From: CAJBLF01 sp964613015
Lineage (GTDB): Bacteria; Patescibacteriota; Gracilibacteria; Absconditabacterales; Absconditicoccaceae
Direction of reading: 5' to 3'
Length of the DNA: 48,264 nucleotides
NCBI GenBank assembly: GCA_964613015.1
Contig: CAZTFP010000010.1
Span: 1 to 48,264 of the forward strand
How positions within the stretch are numbered: the first letter of the stretch is position 1; each line of letters starts with the position of its first letter. The position numbers and the translations under genes are program-made. Under the pieces are notes generated by a model. It made no database searches, was not told the origin of the DNA, and saw only the letters and a program-made list of their open reading frames with translations. Below, piece by piece: positions 1 to 8,511 of this stretch.

Positions 1-28
1 TTCATATTTTTGATTGAAACATATATAG

Positions 29-78
29 TTACCAACTCAATAAATTCTCATTATATCTCGAATTTATTTGGTTGGTAA
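29..78. promoter_or_regulatory. Long imperfect hairpin upstream of metK
   Basis: Arms at 29-47 and 60-78 are complementary at 17 of 19 positions around a 12-nt loop. No T-run follows on the plus strand, so it is not a textbook terminator. It may be a 5'-leader structure of metK or the end of an upstream transcript outside the window. No SAM riboswitch class was recognised. Confidence 0.45.
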
Positions 79-133
79 TCTACAATACTTCTAGTTTTTA
101 TTGTGTCTCATTTAACCTTTTAAAAACTTAATC

Positions 134-1264
134 ATGAAACACTTTATTACCTGTGAATCTGTTACTGAATGACATCCTGACAAGATGTGTGATCAGATTT
201 CTGATGCTGTTTTGGATGCGTGTTTACTACAAGATCCGTATTCTAGAGTAGCTTGCGAGACGATTACTACAACCTGAATTGTTATCGTTGCTGGTGAAAT
301 TACCACCAAAGCGAATATTGATTATGAATCCATCGTCAGAAATGTGGTTTTGGATATCTGATATGATGGTGATCGTAAGTACTTTGATGGAAATAATTGT
401 TCTGTCGTAAATTTACTTCATAAACAATCACCAAATATTGCTCAATGAGTCGATATCGGTGGTGCTGGAGATCAAGGAATTATGTATGGTTATGCATGTA
501 ATGAAACCAAAAGTTATTTGCCCTTACCTATTTATTTGGCCCATACCTTGGCGAGAAAACTTACGGAAGTCAGAAAAAATGGAATATTGAACTATCTCTA
601 TCCTGATGGAAAAACTCAGGTTACTGTGGAATATGAAGATCAAACACCTATCAGAGTCGATACAGTAGTTGTATCTTCTCAGCATTCTTTAGACGTGACG
701 CAAGAACAGATTGCTGCTGGTATCCATGAATACGTTATCGCTCCTATACTTGGTGATTTGATAGATATGGATACGAAGTTTTTCATTAATCCAACTGGTA
801 TATTCAATATCTGATGACCAAAAGGGGATAGTGGATTGACGGGAAGAAAAATTATCGTCGATACGTACGGTGGTATTTGAAAACACGGTGGATGAGCTTT
901 TAGTGGAAAAGATCCTACGAAAGTAGATAGAAGCGGAGCATATATTGCGAGATATCTTGCCAAAAACATTGTCGCTTCATGAGTCTGTGAAAGATGTGAA
1001 ATCCAACTCTGATATGCTATTTGAGTTATTCAACCGGTCAGTATTTATGTAGATTGTTTCGGTACGGAAAAAGTTGATTTACAGAACATAGTCGATGCGG
1101 TGAAAAATAACTTTGATCTTAGTCCAAAATGAATTATAGAAAAATTGGATCTGAGAAAATCTATTTTTAGAAATACAGCTGCCTATGGACATTTTGGTAG
1201 GGATGAATTTAGTTGGGAACAATTGGATAGTATAAATATCTTTTCTTGTTTGTTATCTTTTTAG
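134..1264 (+). CDS. metK: S-adenosylmethionine synthetase
   Basis: Makes S-adenosylmethionine from methionine and ATP in the cytosol, the methyl donor and the cofactor for the radical SAM enzyme encoded nearby. The N-terminus reads MKHFITCESVTE-G-HPDK, where the glycine of the invariant GHPDK motif is a TGA at 170-172. Later family motifs are visible: GAGDQG near residue 114, a region matching the GPxGDxGLTGRKIIVDTYGG loop, and the C-terminal TAAYGHFGR. The protein is 376 aa, close to the usual 380-400. About a dozen glycines are TGA, so with the standard code only a 110-aa fragment is seen. It starts at the ATG matching the family N-terminus and ends at TAG. The next gene, an MFS transporter, starts 61 bases later. 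Confidence 0.95.
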
Positions 1265-1325
1265 TTTATCTTGTGATTTTTTAAAATTTTATTATATACT
1301 TGCTGGTTGTGGTTACTTTATTTGT

Positions 1326-2570
1326 ATGCTTTCTATTATGTTTAAAAAAGAAGAAATAAAAATATTGCGACCTTTTTATGCAAATACACTCATAATAAGT
1401 CTTACCAAAGTAATATTGCCGTTTTATATCCTCTATTTTTTGAGTATATGAATGTCTTTGGTTCAAGTAGCTTTGATATGAAGTCTTAGGAGTATTGTGT
1501 GATTTGTATTTGAATTGCCTACTGGAGTTATTGCTGATAAATATGGAAGAAAAATCAGTGTAATGATATGATATTTTTGAAAAGCTATATGTCTATGAAT
1601 GCTACCATTTGTTCATAATTTACGAATTGTAGCTTTTGTATTTTGATTGGATGCTTTTTTTCAAACATTTTTTAGTGGTGCTGATAGAGCACTGGTTGTT
1701 GATTATATAAAAGAAAAAGACCCATCATTATTACAAGGTTTCTTTTTCAAGGAAAGAATGATTAGAAATATCGGAATGATAATCGCTCCTATATTATGAT
1801 GATGGATTGTCCATTATTTTACTATGTCCTGGTTACGATCGGTTGTGTCTGTATGAGTTTTTGTTGCTACCTTGTTTTTGTTTAAAATCAAAGAACCAAA
1901 GATTCAACAAGATATTGATGATGAAGATGAAGAAGAATTTAATCTTTCAACAGCAAAACAAATGTTTTCTCATGCAAGAAATACATTTGGATATATATGG
2001 AAGTATTCTTCCATTTTATTGCTTTTAGCATGAGTTTTTCTCTATTGGTTTATAGATGAAATATGAGGTCTTGCACGGACTCCATATATCCAATCTATAG
2101 GAATAAGTGCAGTCAATATTTGATATATATTTTCTTTTATAAGTATCGTGGCTCTTGGTATTCCTTTCATTATAGGTAAAATAATGAAATTTCATAAAAA
2201 GGAAAAGATTCTTGCTTGGATTATGGTCTTATTATGAATTTTATTTATTTCTATATGAATAATCAGTATTCCTTTGGCCGTGATTGCCGTATTTGTTTTG
2301 GGAAATCTTATTGAAGAGGTGTATATTCCTTTGGAAGAATCATTGATGCATGATCAGATACCATCAAAAATTAGAGCTACTACTTTTTCTATAAAATCTA
2401 TGATAGAATCATTAGCGTCTATTATTTGATGACCAGTTGCTGGTGTTTTGTTGTGAATCATTAGTCTTCAAGAATGAATAGCAATTTCTTGAATATTATT
2501 ATTATTCTTGGCCGGAATATATTTTTACTTTATAAAAAAAAGAGGGAGTAAACTCCCCCTAAATGCCTAA
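1326..2570 (+). CDS. MFS transporter
   Basis: A 414-aa membrane protein read through many TGA glycine codons. It shows about twelve hydrophobic segments, and near residue 60 the loop motif GVIADKYGRK, which matches the G-x-x-x-D-R-x-G-R-R signature between TM2 and TM3 of the major facilitator superfamily. An acidic loop (DIDDEDEEE) lies in the middle, where MFS proteins have their long cytoplasmic loop. The substrate cannot be read from the sequence. An in-frame ATG also lies at 1338. The gene converges on the peptide and radical SAM operon: its last codons overlap that operon's terminator, and its TAA lies 9 bases before the end of peptide gene A. Export of the modified peptide is possible but is only inference, because the strands are opposite. 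Confidence 0.85.
2534..2557 (-). terminator. Rho-independent terminator of the radical SAM/peptide operon
   Basis: Read on the minus strand: a GGGAG-TTTA-CTCCC stem-loop followed by C and an uninterrupted T-run (plus-strand A-run at 2534-2541). It lies about 25 bases beyond the stop of the last peptide gene and inside the 3' end of the convergent MFS gene. A second small hairpin (2561-2567 with 2575-2581, AAATGCC/GGCATTT) lies between. Both support one transcript covering the maturase and the two peptide genes. Confidence 0.7.
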
Positions 2571-2579
2571 TGTTGGCAT

Positions 2580-2642
2580 TTATTTGCATTCTGTTCTTTT
2601 GCCTGCCATACTGACTCTTATTTCAGTTTTTACTTTACGCAT
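2580..2642 (-). CDS. Putative RiPP precursor peptide, copy A (20 aa)
   Basis: Encodes MRKVKTEIRV-SMAGKRTECK, ending TAA. The start is set by a perfect AGGAGG (2653-2658) ten bases upstream; an earlier in-frame ATG lies one base from AGGAGG and is too close to use. The peptide is strongly basic, with one Cys at the next-to-last position. It is the second of two tandem copies downstream of the SPASM radical SAM gene: 4 of 63 bases and 2 of 20 residues differ (V10/I, T17/M), and one difference is silent (GCA/GCC). Tandem copies, strong ribosome sites, a shared terminator and the adjacent maturase suggest a peptide modified after translation. I recognise no known precursor family; the core and the modification are unknown. 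Confidence 0.7.
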   Translation of the reverse strand: MRKVKTEIRVSMAGKRTECK

Positions 2643-2652
2643 AATTTTCATA

Positions 2653-2658
2653 CCTCCT
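2653..2658 (-). promoter_or_regulatory. Consensus ribosome binding site for peptide A
   Basis: A perfect AGGAGG ten bases before the ATG at 2642. It decides the start codon and stands out because most genes here (radical SAM, purB, folD) show no clear Shine-Dalgarno sequence. Confidence 0.75.
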
Positions 2659-2707
2659 TTCCAAAATAATTGGTTATTACTATAATTTTTTGATATAAAA
2701 TGCGTTT

Positions 2708-2770
2708 TTATTTGCATTCCATTCTTTTGCCGGCCATACTGATTCTTATTTCAGTTTTTACTTTACGCAT
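2708..2770 (-). CDS. Putative RiPP precursor peptide, copy B (20 aa)
   Basis: Encodes MRKVKTEIRI-SMAGKRMECK, ending TAA. It lies 38 bases beyond the stop of the radical SAM gene and 65 bases before copy A. In this copy the upstream in-frame ATG of copy A is ATA, which confirms that translation starts at the shared ATG. A perfect AGGAGG precedes it. The leader from AGGAGG to ATG is also conserved between the copies (one base differs), whereas sequence further upstream is not, so the duplicated unit is ribosome site plus ORF. Glycine is encoded by GGC, not TGA. See copy A for the functional argument. Confidence 0.7.
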   Translation of the reverse strand: MRKVKTEIRISMAGKRMECK

Positions 2771-2780
2771 AATTTTTATA

Positions 2781-2786
2781 CCTCCT
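2781..2786 (-). promoter_or_regulatory. Consensus ribosome binding site for peptide B
   Basis: A perfect AGGAGG ten bases before the ATG at 2770, with the same spacing as for copy A. Confidence 0.75.
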
Positions 2787-2808
2787 TTCTATGATTTTTA
2801 TTTGTTGT

Positions 2809-4170
2809 TTATACGGGTATAGCTAATTCTTTTTGTAATTTATGCTCAAGAAGTTTGTTTGTTGCTATCTTATAAAATTCACATAACATATTTGTTTTGT
2901 TGCTTTGTAAATTTTCTGTCACTTCTCTTGTGATGTGACATTGACCCGAACAAATTCCTTCTATAGAACAATGTAAACAAAATTCATCATTACCTGGTAA
3001 TCTACTTTCTACGACATCATAAAACACATGGTGTTTTTTAAATATATCTATAGTGAATATGTTGTCCATTGCTGTAGTTGTATGCCCACAAAGAAAAACC
3101 TTTCCTTCTGGATTGATAGCTATATTCCTTCCTTTAATTGCTTTGCAAAAAGTAGGCATACTATCTTCTGGTGGATTTACTAAATTTTCATACACGGTTG
3201 TCCATGAGCCGAAATTTTCTATCCCATGATTTTCGCAAGCGATACGAATTTCCATTAATTTATCAACATATTCTGCTACTGATTTTGTGCAGTTATCTTC
3301 ATTGATTAAGTCAATATCAGTACCTATGCCTTTGAATCCTTGATTAGCTATCCAATCAACAAAATCCGTGTTGATTGAATCAAAATTGAGGTCATTGATG
3401 GTAATACTGAAACCGTCTATTGGATGACCTACGCTCTGGAGTAAACGAATGTTTTTGAGAATATCGTCAAATGTTCCTGTAAGGTTTTTATATGTTCTGA
3501 TCATATTATTACCTTCTTTTGGTCCATCCAAAGATGTAGCCACATATACATTATGTTCCTTGAAAAAAACCGCCTGTTCTTGTGTCAATAAGGTAAGATT
3601 GGTATTTATGCTTAATAGACAACTTTTGTCTATTTTTTTTGCATAAAGACATGCTTCCTTGACCACTGGCCAATTTAATAGAGGTTCAGCAGATCCAAAA
3701 TGAATGTTGCCGGTAATGTTTTCAGTGTGTTGATTTAATATCTGGTAATATAGATCTATGGCTTGTTTAGCTGTTTCAACATCCATAAATCTTTTTTTGC
3801 CATGTGATCCTGTAAGCATTGTTGATCGTGAGTGTAAACAATGTTTACATCCAAAATTACAGCTTTCTGATACCATCAAATCAAGCAGTCTTACTTTTTC
3901 ACCTGTTTCAAAACCACTCATCCATTGTAGATTTTTTTCAGTTATCGATATGCGTTCATCATGCATTTCATCAATAATATATGATGCTGCTATAAGTTCT
4001 GCTATGATTTCTGATTTTTCTTCTTTTTTGGAAAGTGGTCGTGCTATAGTAAAAGAGTTTAATGTTTCTAGATATTCTTTATTCAAAAGAAAAAGATTAC
4101 CTATGAGAGAATGAAATACTAATGCATTGTTTTCATCTCCAATTGTTTGTACATGTTTTGATTTTTGCAT
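2809..4170 (-). CDS. Radical SAM/SPASM peptide maturase
   Basis: A 453-aa enzyme expected to cleave SAM reductively and modify a peptide. The radical SAM motif CNFGCKHC (CX3CX2C) lies at residues 104-111, followed by a GSAEPLL segment that probably contributes to SAM binding. The C-terminal SPASM domain is canonical: a Cys, then GKVFLC (GX4C), then CLHCSIEGICSGQC (CX2CX5CX3C) and a final Cys in MLCEF, enough for two auxiliary Fe-S clusters. The first 90 residues (ALVFHSLIGNLFLLN) resemble the recognition region of RiPP maturases. Two 20-aa peptide genes follow directly, which suggests they are the substrates. No TGA glycine occurs in 453 codons, in contrast with metK and the MFS gene, so recent acquisition is likely. 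The reaction type is not inferable. Confidence 0.88.
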   Translation of the reverse strand: MQKSKHVQTIGDENNALVFHSLIGNLFLLNKEYLETLNSFTIARPLSKKEEKSEIIAELIAASYIIDEMHDERISITEKNLQWMSGFETGEKVRLLDLMVSESCNFGCKHCLHSRSTMLTGSHGKKRFMDVETAKQAIDLYYQILNQHTENITGNIHFGSAEPLLNWPVVKEACLYAKKIDKSCLLSINTNLTLLTQEQAVFFKEHNVYVATSLDGPKEGNNMIRTYKNLTGTFDDILKNIRLLQSVGHPIDGFSITINDLNFDSINTDFVDWIANQGFKGIGTDIDLINEDNCTKSVAEYVDKLMEIRIACENHGIENFGSWTTVYENLVNPPEDSMPTFCKAIKGRNIAINPEGKVFLCGHTTTAMDNIFTIDIFKKHHVFYDVVESRLPGNDEFCLHCSIEGICSGQCHITREVTENLQSNKTNMLCEFYKIATNKLLEHKLQKELAIPV

Positions 4171-4210
4171 ATGTTATTTTTTTTAATTATTTTTTGTTTC
4201 TATTTCTGTT

Positions 4211-4238
4211 ATTTTAACTAAATTGTATCAAATGTCAA
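4211..4238 (-). promoter_or_regulatory. Sigma-70 promoter of the radical SAM operon
   Basis: TTGACA (4238-4233), a 16-base spacer, then TAAAAT (4216-4211), placed 41 bases before the ATG. Six other UGA-free genes have the same arrangement. Confidence 0.55.
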
Positions 4239-4382
4239 TTCTATGTTTTTTTTGTTTTCTTTATGTGCTTATTAGCATTATATTTTAATTTAGCTTGTTC
4301 TTTTTGCTTATTTTATTATATAATTATTCATCGCTACTGCCTTTTTATTGGTGATTTGTTATTTATTTTTTCTGTATGTTCT

Positions 4383-5324
4383 ATGATACTTTCGTGAAAA
4401 GAATTGTCTGTTGTTTTCAAACAAGAGCTTATTGCAAAAAGAGTTCAGTTTTTTGGTGAGAGAAAAACATATGTTGCCATTATTTTTCTAGGTCAAGACT
4501 ATTCATCTGCCACCTATGTGAAACACAAAAAAACATATGGTGAATCTATAGGATTGCCAGTAATTGTTTTTGGACAGAATCAGATGGCTGAATATGATAG
4601 GAATCAGGCTGGAAAATTTGATGATGTCGGTATTTATATCAATCAGAATTATGATAGTGTGGGAAAGATTATGGAATTAATAAGATATCTCAATCATGAC
4701 GATGAGTGTGTGGGTATTCTCATTCAACTTCCTTTACCTCAACAATTCGAAGTGTATAAAGAACAATTGTTGGCTGCTATCACTCCGCAAAAAGATCTTG
4801 ATGGCCTTGGTGGAGTTATCTTGTGACTTTCTGAAATATGACTCATTGACTTTGTACCTGCGACACCCAAAGCGGTATTGTACCTTCTTGAACATTACCA
4901 ATTAGATAATTTTACGGGGAAGACGGTCGCTATTTTGTGACAAAGTAATATCGTCGGAAAACCTTTAGCGCTTGAATGTATCAAGAGAGAAGCTACGGTG
5001 TATACTTGTAACGTGAATACGCCTCCTGAACAGATTAAAACTATCGCTAAAATGGCTGATTATATTATTTCTTCTACTGGGAAAGTTCATTTGCTTGATG
5101 AAACTTTTGTACGTGATGATAAAACACAAACTATTGTCGATGTTGGGTATGGACATATTGATGGTAAACCTGTCGGTGATGTAAATATCGATGCTATCAA
5201 AGATAATGTCGCTTCCTATACTCCTGTCCCTTGAGGAGTGGGTCCTTTGACGGTAGCATGTATTTTTGATAATGTTTTCGTGTTACAAGGATATTTGGAT
5301 GTTTTGAAACCATACAAATTATAA
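4383..5324 (+). CDS. folD: Methylenetetrahydrofolate dehydrogenase/cyclohydrolase
   Basis: Interconverts methylene-, methenyl- and 10-formyl-tetrahydrofolate in the cytosol; 10-formyl-THF is the donor for the Fmt and PurH enzymes also encoded here. The start MILS-G-KELS matches the usual FolD N-terminus, the glycine being TGA. Family features follow: a YVKHKKTYGESIG region (catalytic Lys of YxxxK), ILIQLPLP, a conserved KDLDG, FVPATPKAV, the Rossmann motif in which GQSNIVGKPLAL carries a TGA glycine, and the C-terminal PVPGGVGPLT with a TGA glycine. It is 313 aa, slightly longer than the usual 280-300. A later TTG at 4404 is in frame but would lose the conserved N-terminus. Confidence 0.93.
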
Positions 5325-5381
5325 TTTTTAATTTTCAAAAAAATAAAATCTTTATATAAATTTATAATTTAAAATTAATTT

Positions 5382-6512
5382 ATGGTCTATGATGTAATCA
5401 TAGTTTGATGAGGAGCTGCCGGATTGTTTTGTTCCTTATTTTTGTCTAAGCATGCCAAAAAATGCATTATAGAAAAAACAGAGAGGTTTGGTACTAAAGT
5501 GCTGATGTCGTGAGGAGAAAGATGTAATTTAACAAATATCAATTTCGATCCTAGTGTCCATTATATCGGACAATCAACCAAATCGTTACCATCATTGTTT
5601 CATACATTTGGACCTGAAGACATTATCTCGTATCTTCATGACCATGGTGTAGAAACTCAGATAGAGGCTAATGGTAGAGTAGTCCTCAAAAGCTGAAAAG
5701 CTACAGAGTTAGTAGACTTTCTTGTAGATCAATCTCAAAAAAATGATACAGATTTTTTTCTTTCTCAGGATGTACTATCTATTCAACAAGGTCATTCTGA
5801 GTGGAATGAAGAATATAGTATTCATGATACACTTCATTTTGTTCAGGGTGACAAGAAAAATCATACGTTTGTTGTTACTACTTCTGCATGAATATATACA
5901 GCAAAACAAGTAATTGTTGCTACGTGAGGGATGACGTATCCTCAAGCTGGCGCAAGTCCTTTTGCATATGAAATAGCTGAACAATTGTGACTTTCTCTTG
6001 CTGTTCCTCATCAAGCTCTCTGTGGGATAGAAACCCAAGAAGATTTTTCTTCTCTTGCCGGAAATACTTTACCAGCCAAAATTACCTTATATGCTAATAA
6101 TAAAGTCATATATTCTGCTAGATGATCGCTTTTGTTTACTCATTGGTGAATAAGTGGCCCGGTAGTCTTTAATACGACTTTATATATGGATCAAGGTATG
6201 TCTCTCTATACTTTGCAATGAGATTTTGATCTTGTAAATAGTAGTAAAAAAGTTGTCCAATATTTTAAACTTGCTGTCTGAAATACGCTTCGTGATATTC
6301 GTATCAAAGCGTTGAGGCCCATAACTGAAGCAAAAGTGTCTGTATGATGAATTCTCTTGAAAGAACTTGATCAATATTTTCAATCAAAAAAAATTCCCTG
6401 ATTATATTTTATCGGAGAATCGCTTGATATTACCGGAAATACTTGATGATATAATCTGCAATGGGCATGGACGAGTGGCTATGTCTGCGCTAAACATTTC
6501 ACAGAAAAATAA
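5382..6512 (+). CDS. NAD(P)/FAD-dependent oxidoreductase, BaiN/HI0933 family
   Basis: A 376-aa flavoprotein of unknown substrate. The N-terminal dinucleotide fold reads YDVIIVGGGAAGLFCS, its glycine-rich loop containing consecutive TGA codons. The family motif KVLMSGGERCNLTN follows near residue 40 and the C-terminal FAD-binding segment GLYFIGESLDITGNTGGYN near residue 345, both using TGA for some glycines. Residues of about 137-157 are encoded by a palindromic repeat (5791-5852) that seems to have inserted in frame. It starts 57 bases after folD and is followed by a clear terminator. The family includes bile acid and tRNA-modification-related oxidoreductases; the exact role is not inferable. 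Confidence 0.85.
5791..5852. repeat. Palindromic repeat inserted in frame in the flavoprotein gene
   Basis: A 62-bp imperfect palindrome with ends GTCATTCTGAGTGGAATGAAG and CTTCATTTTGTTCAGGGTGAC trimmed to fit: the arms are largely complementary. It resembles intergenic REP/MITE-like elements of the GTCATTCTGAG...CAGAATGAC type known from several bacteria. Here it is within a coding region, keeps the frame, and encodes a hydrophilic segment (HSEWNEEYSIHDTLHF). Confidence 0.6.
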
Positions 6513-6537
6513 CGGTAATTCTCCGTTATTTTTTTTA
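6508..6537. terminator. Terminator after the flavoprotein gene
   Basis: AATAACGG (6508-6515) pairs with CCGTTATT (6523-6530), with a 7-nt loop, followed by a run of eight T. The first arm overlaps the TAA stop. An A-rich stretch on the other side may let it also serve the convergent corA gene. Confidence 0.8.
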
Positions 6538-6552
6538 TTATCTTTTTTTTTG

Positions 6553-7473
6553 CTATTTCTTCATAAAGAATTTTTGTAAAAGTAGGTAGGTGATATAAGC
6601 TATTGCAATACACAAGATTATAAATAGTGGATATGATATTCTTCGATTTTCTGGACCTGTCATCATACTTCGTTCTGACATTCCCCCAATTCCTGCAATT
6701 ACTGTCAGAGGCATAAATATAGAATTTACAAAGGTGAGTCTTGTTACACTTTTGTTACTCTTTATACTAAGAAATGTATTGTAAGCTGCCATAAGTGAAT
6801 CATTTTTTTCCGTTAAAACATTTATTGTTCTTACTATTTTTGCGAGTTTTGTTTTGAGGTTGTTGAAATAGGTAGTAAGATGTTTTTCATGAAATTCATT
6901 TACGTGATGGATAAGGTCATCAATGATATCTTCCTGTGAAAGAAAATTATGTTTGATGAATATTTTATTTAAATCTTCATTGATGAGTTCGTCTATCACA
7001 TCTTCTCCTTTATTGCCTATATCTGTTTGGATTTCTAATAATTTTTCTGAAGATACTGCAAGTGATTTTATCGTTTTGTTATAGAAAGCATCGATAATTC
7101 TGTACAAAATATAATATGGAGACGATTTATATGGCACTTGAATCGTATCTGTTTCTTTTGAAATTTCTTCAAATACTCTATTTAAACTTTGTGATTCTAG
7201 TCCAATAGTTGTTATGATATGGTCTTCTCCTATGATTACATCCAATTCGTTGAAAAGATATCTTGATTCTTCTATCTCATATTTTGTGAAGGTAAGTGCT
7301 AGAAAAAAATTATTACTGCTTGTGTCGATTTTTGATTGTGCATTTACTCACAAAATATTATCTACAATCATTTCATGTAAATCATATTCTTGAGCCAATT
7401 TATCAATGGATTCTTTGTCTGGTGTATGGATGAAAATTCGTTTTGTATTTCCGACTTGGAGTATTCTCTGCAT
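6553..7473 (-). CDS. corA: CorA-family divalent cation transporter
   Basis: A 306-aa protein with the CorA layout: an N-terminal cytoplasmic domain of about 230 residues, a long helix, and two C-terminal membrane segments (FVNSIFMPLTVIAGIGGM and YPLFIILCIAIAYITYLLL), ending in basic residues. The signature GMN at the end of TM1 is GMS here (GIGGMSERSMM), an unusual substitution at the pore entrance. Glycine in DNILGVNAQ is TGA (near 7348); the standard code loses the first 76 residues. It probably transports Mg2+, or another divalent ion given the altered motif. Monocistronic; stop TAG. Confidence 0.85.
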
Positions 7474-7883
7474 AATTTATTTTTTGTAATGTATAAAATT
7501 CACTTCTCATTATAATCGGAAATGTTTTTCTGTCAAATTTTCCCTATAGAAAATTTGATAAATCCTTCAATGTAAAAACATAAAAAATATTTTTTCAAGA
7601 GAGACAAATCAAATATTTAGCATTATTTTACTCTTTTGATAACTCATGGTTTGCATAGATACATCAAAATATATAATTGTAAATGTTATTATGGGTATTT
7701 TTTCTTTTTACTTATAAAAATAAATTCTTCTGAATGTATCTTTTGATTTGTCTTGCTTTTTGGGATATACTTATATTACACAAACAACTAATAAACATTG
7801 AAAGATTGAAACATTAAAAAATTAAAACATTTCCATATTTCCACATTCCCATCAATTATTTACTCTTTTATTACATTATTATC
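7474..7883. other. 410-base intergenic region between divergent genes
   Basis: AT-rich and without a credible ORF. It holds a perfect 10-bp hairpin (7533-7542 with 7549-7558, loop CCTATA) and, before the gene at 7884, a low-complexity leader of repeated AACATT/ATTAAAACATTTCC units. It presumably carries the promoters of both flanking genes; none matched the TTGAC-N16-TAnnnn pattern convincingly. Confidence 0.5.
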
Positions 7884-8327
7884 ATGGAAAATTTTAACGC
7901 AAAATTGTCATCTGAATCAGTTCGTAATGTAAACGTACTTATCCAAAAAATTGAAGGAGTATGTAAAGACATTGAAAAAAATCTTGCTATGTGTTTTGAA
8001 CTTAGCGGTGATTCTGTAGCACAATATAGTGTCACTACTGCTGAAAAAGTAGAATCAGAATTCGTAAATGTTGTTATTGATAATATTACTAAGATCAAAT
8101 TTCATCTTGGTGATCTCAAAAAAGCAGTAAGTCAAAAGACTATAACCGATACTACTACAATTGAGAAAATTATTTGATCACTCCAAGATACCTCTGCTAC
8201 TTTACAAACATTCTTGCTTGCGAATAATTTCAATAATAACACGTTTCATATGCCAGTCATGGAAATCCAAGTAGCTATTGATCAGATCTTTGAAGAAATA
8301 ACCTTGGTTGAATATGTTACTCATTAG
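7884..8327 (+). CDS. Hypothetical helical protein
   Basis: 147 aa, not recognised. One TGA glycine (8175-8177) joins two ORF pieces that are both in frame, ending TAG. The sequence is predicted mostly helical, without signal peptide or membrane segment, and has heptad-like stretches (VRNVNVLIQKIEGVCKDIEK; FVNVVIDNITKIKFHLGDLK). This suggests a small cytoplasmic coiled-coil or four-helix protein. It lies alone between corA (divergent) and a lipoprotein (convergent), with its own terminator. Confidence 0.75.
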
Positions 8328-8428
8328 TAATAAGTATCAAGTATTGGGATTTTATCTTACTACTTATGTCTTGATACTCATATCTAAAAGTAAGCGGTCT
8401 TTACAAATATATATGTGTACAGGAAATT

Positions 8429-8457
8429 CTCACGGTATATCCGTGGGATTTTTTTTA
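8429..8457 (+). terminator. Terminator of the hypothetical gene at 7884
   Basis: CACGG-TATAT-CCGTG stem-loop (8431-8445) followed by GGA and a run of eight T. A longer inverted repeat AGTATCAAG/CTTGATACT (8333-8341 with 8370-8378) lies just upstream. Confidence 0.65.
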
Positions 8458-8488
8458 TAAAAAAAAGTCGTAGATAATACTCTACGAC
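8458..8488 (-). terminator. Terminator of the lipoprotein gene
   Basis: Perfect 7-bp stem GTCGTAG/CTACGAC (8467-8473 with 8482-8488); reading on the minus strand, a long T-run follows (plus A-run to 8466). Confidence 0.8.
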
Positions 8489-8511
8489 CTTCCCAATATT
8501 GGGAAATGTTA

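Noticed and set aside
134..1264. metK and many other genes look like chains of frameshifted or broken pseudogenes in the standard code
   Set aside because: The pieces are all in the same frame and separated only by TGA at glycine positions; this is codon reassignment, not decay.
2561..2581. Small hairpin as terminator of the MFS gene
   Set aside because: No T-run follows on the plus strand; it is more likely part of the 3' region of the minus-strand peptide operon.
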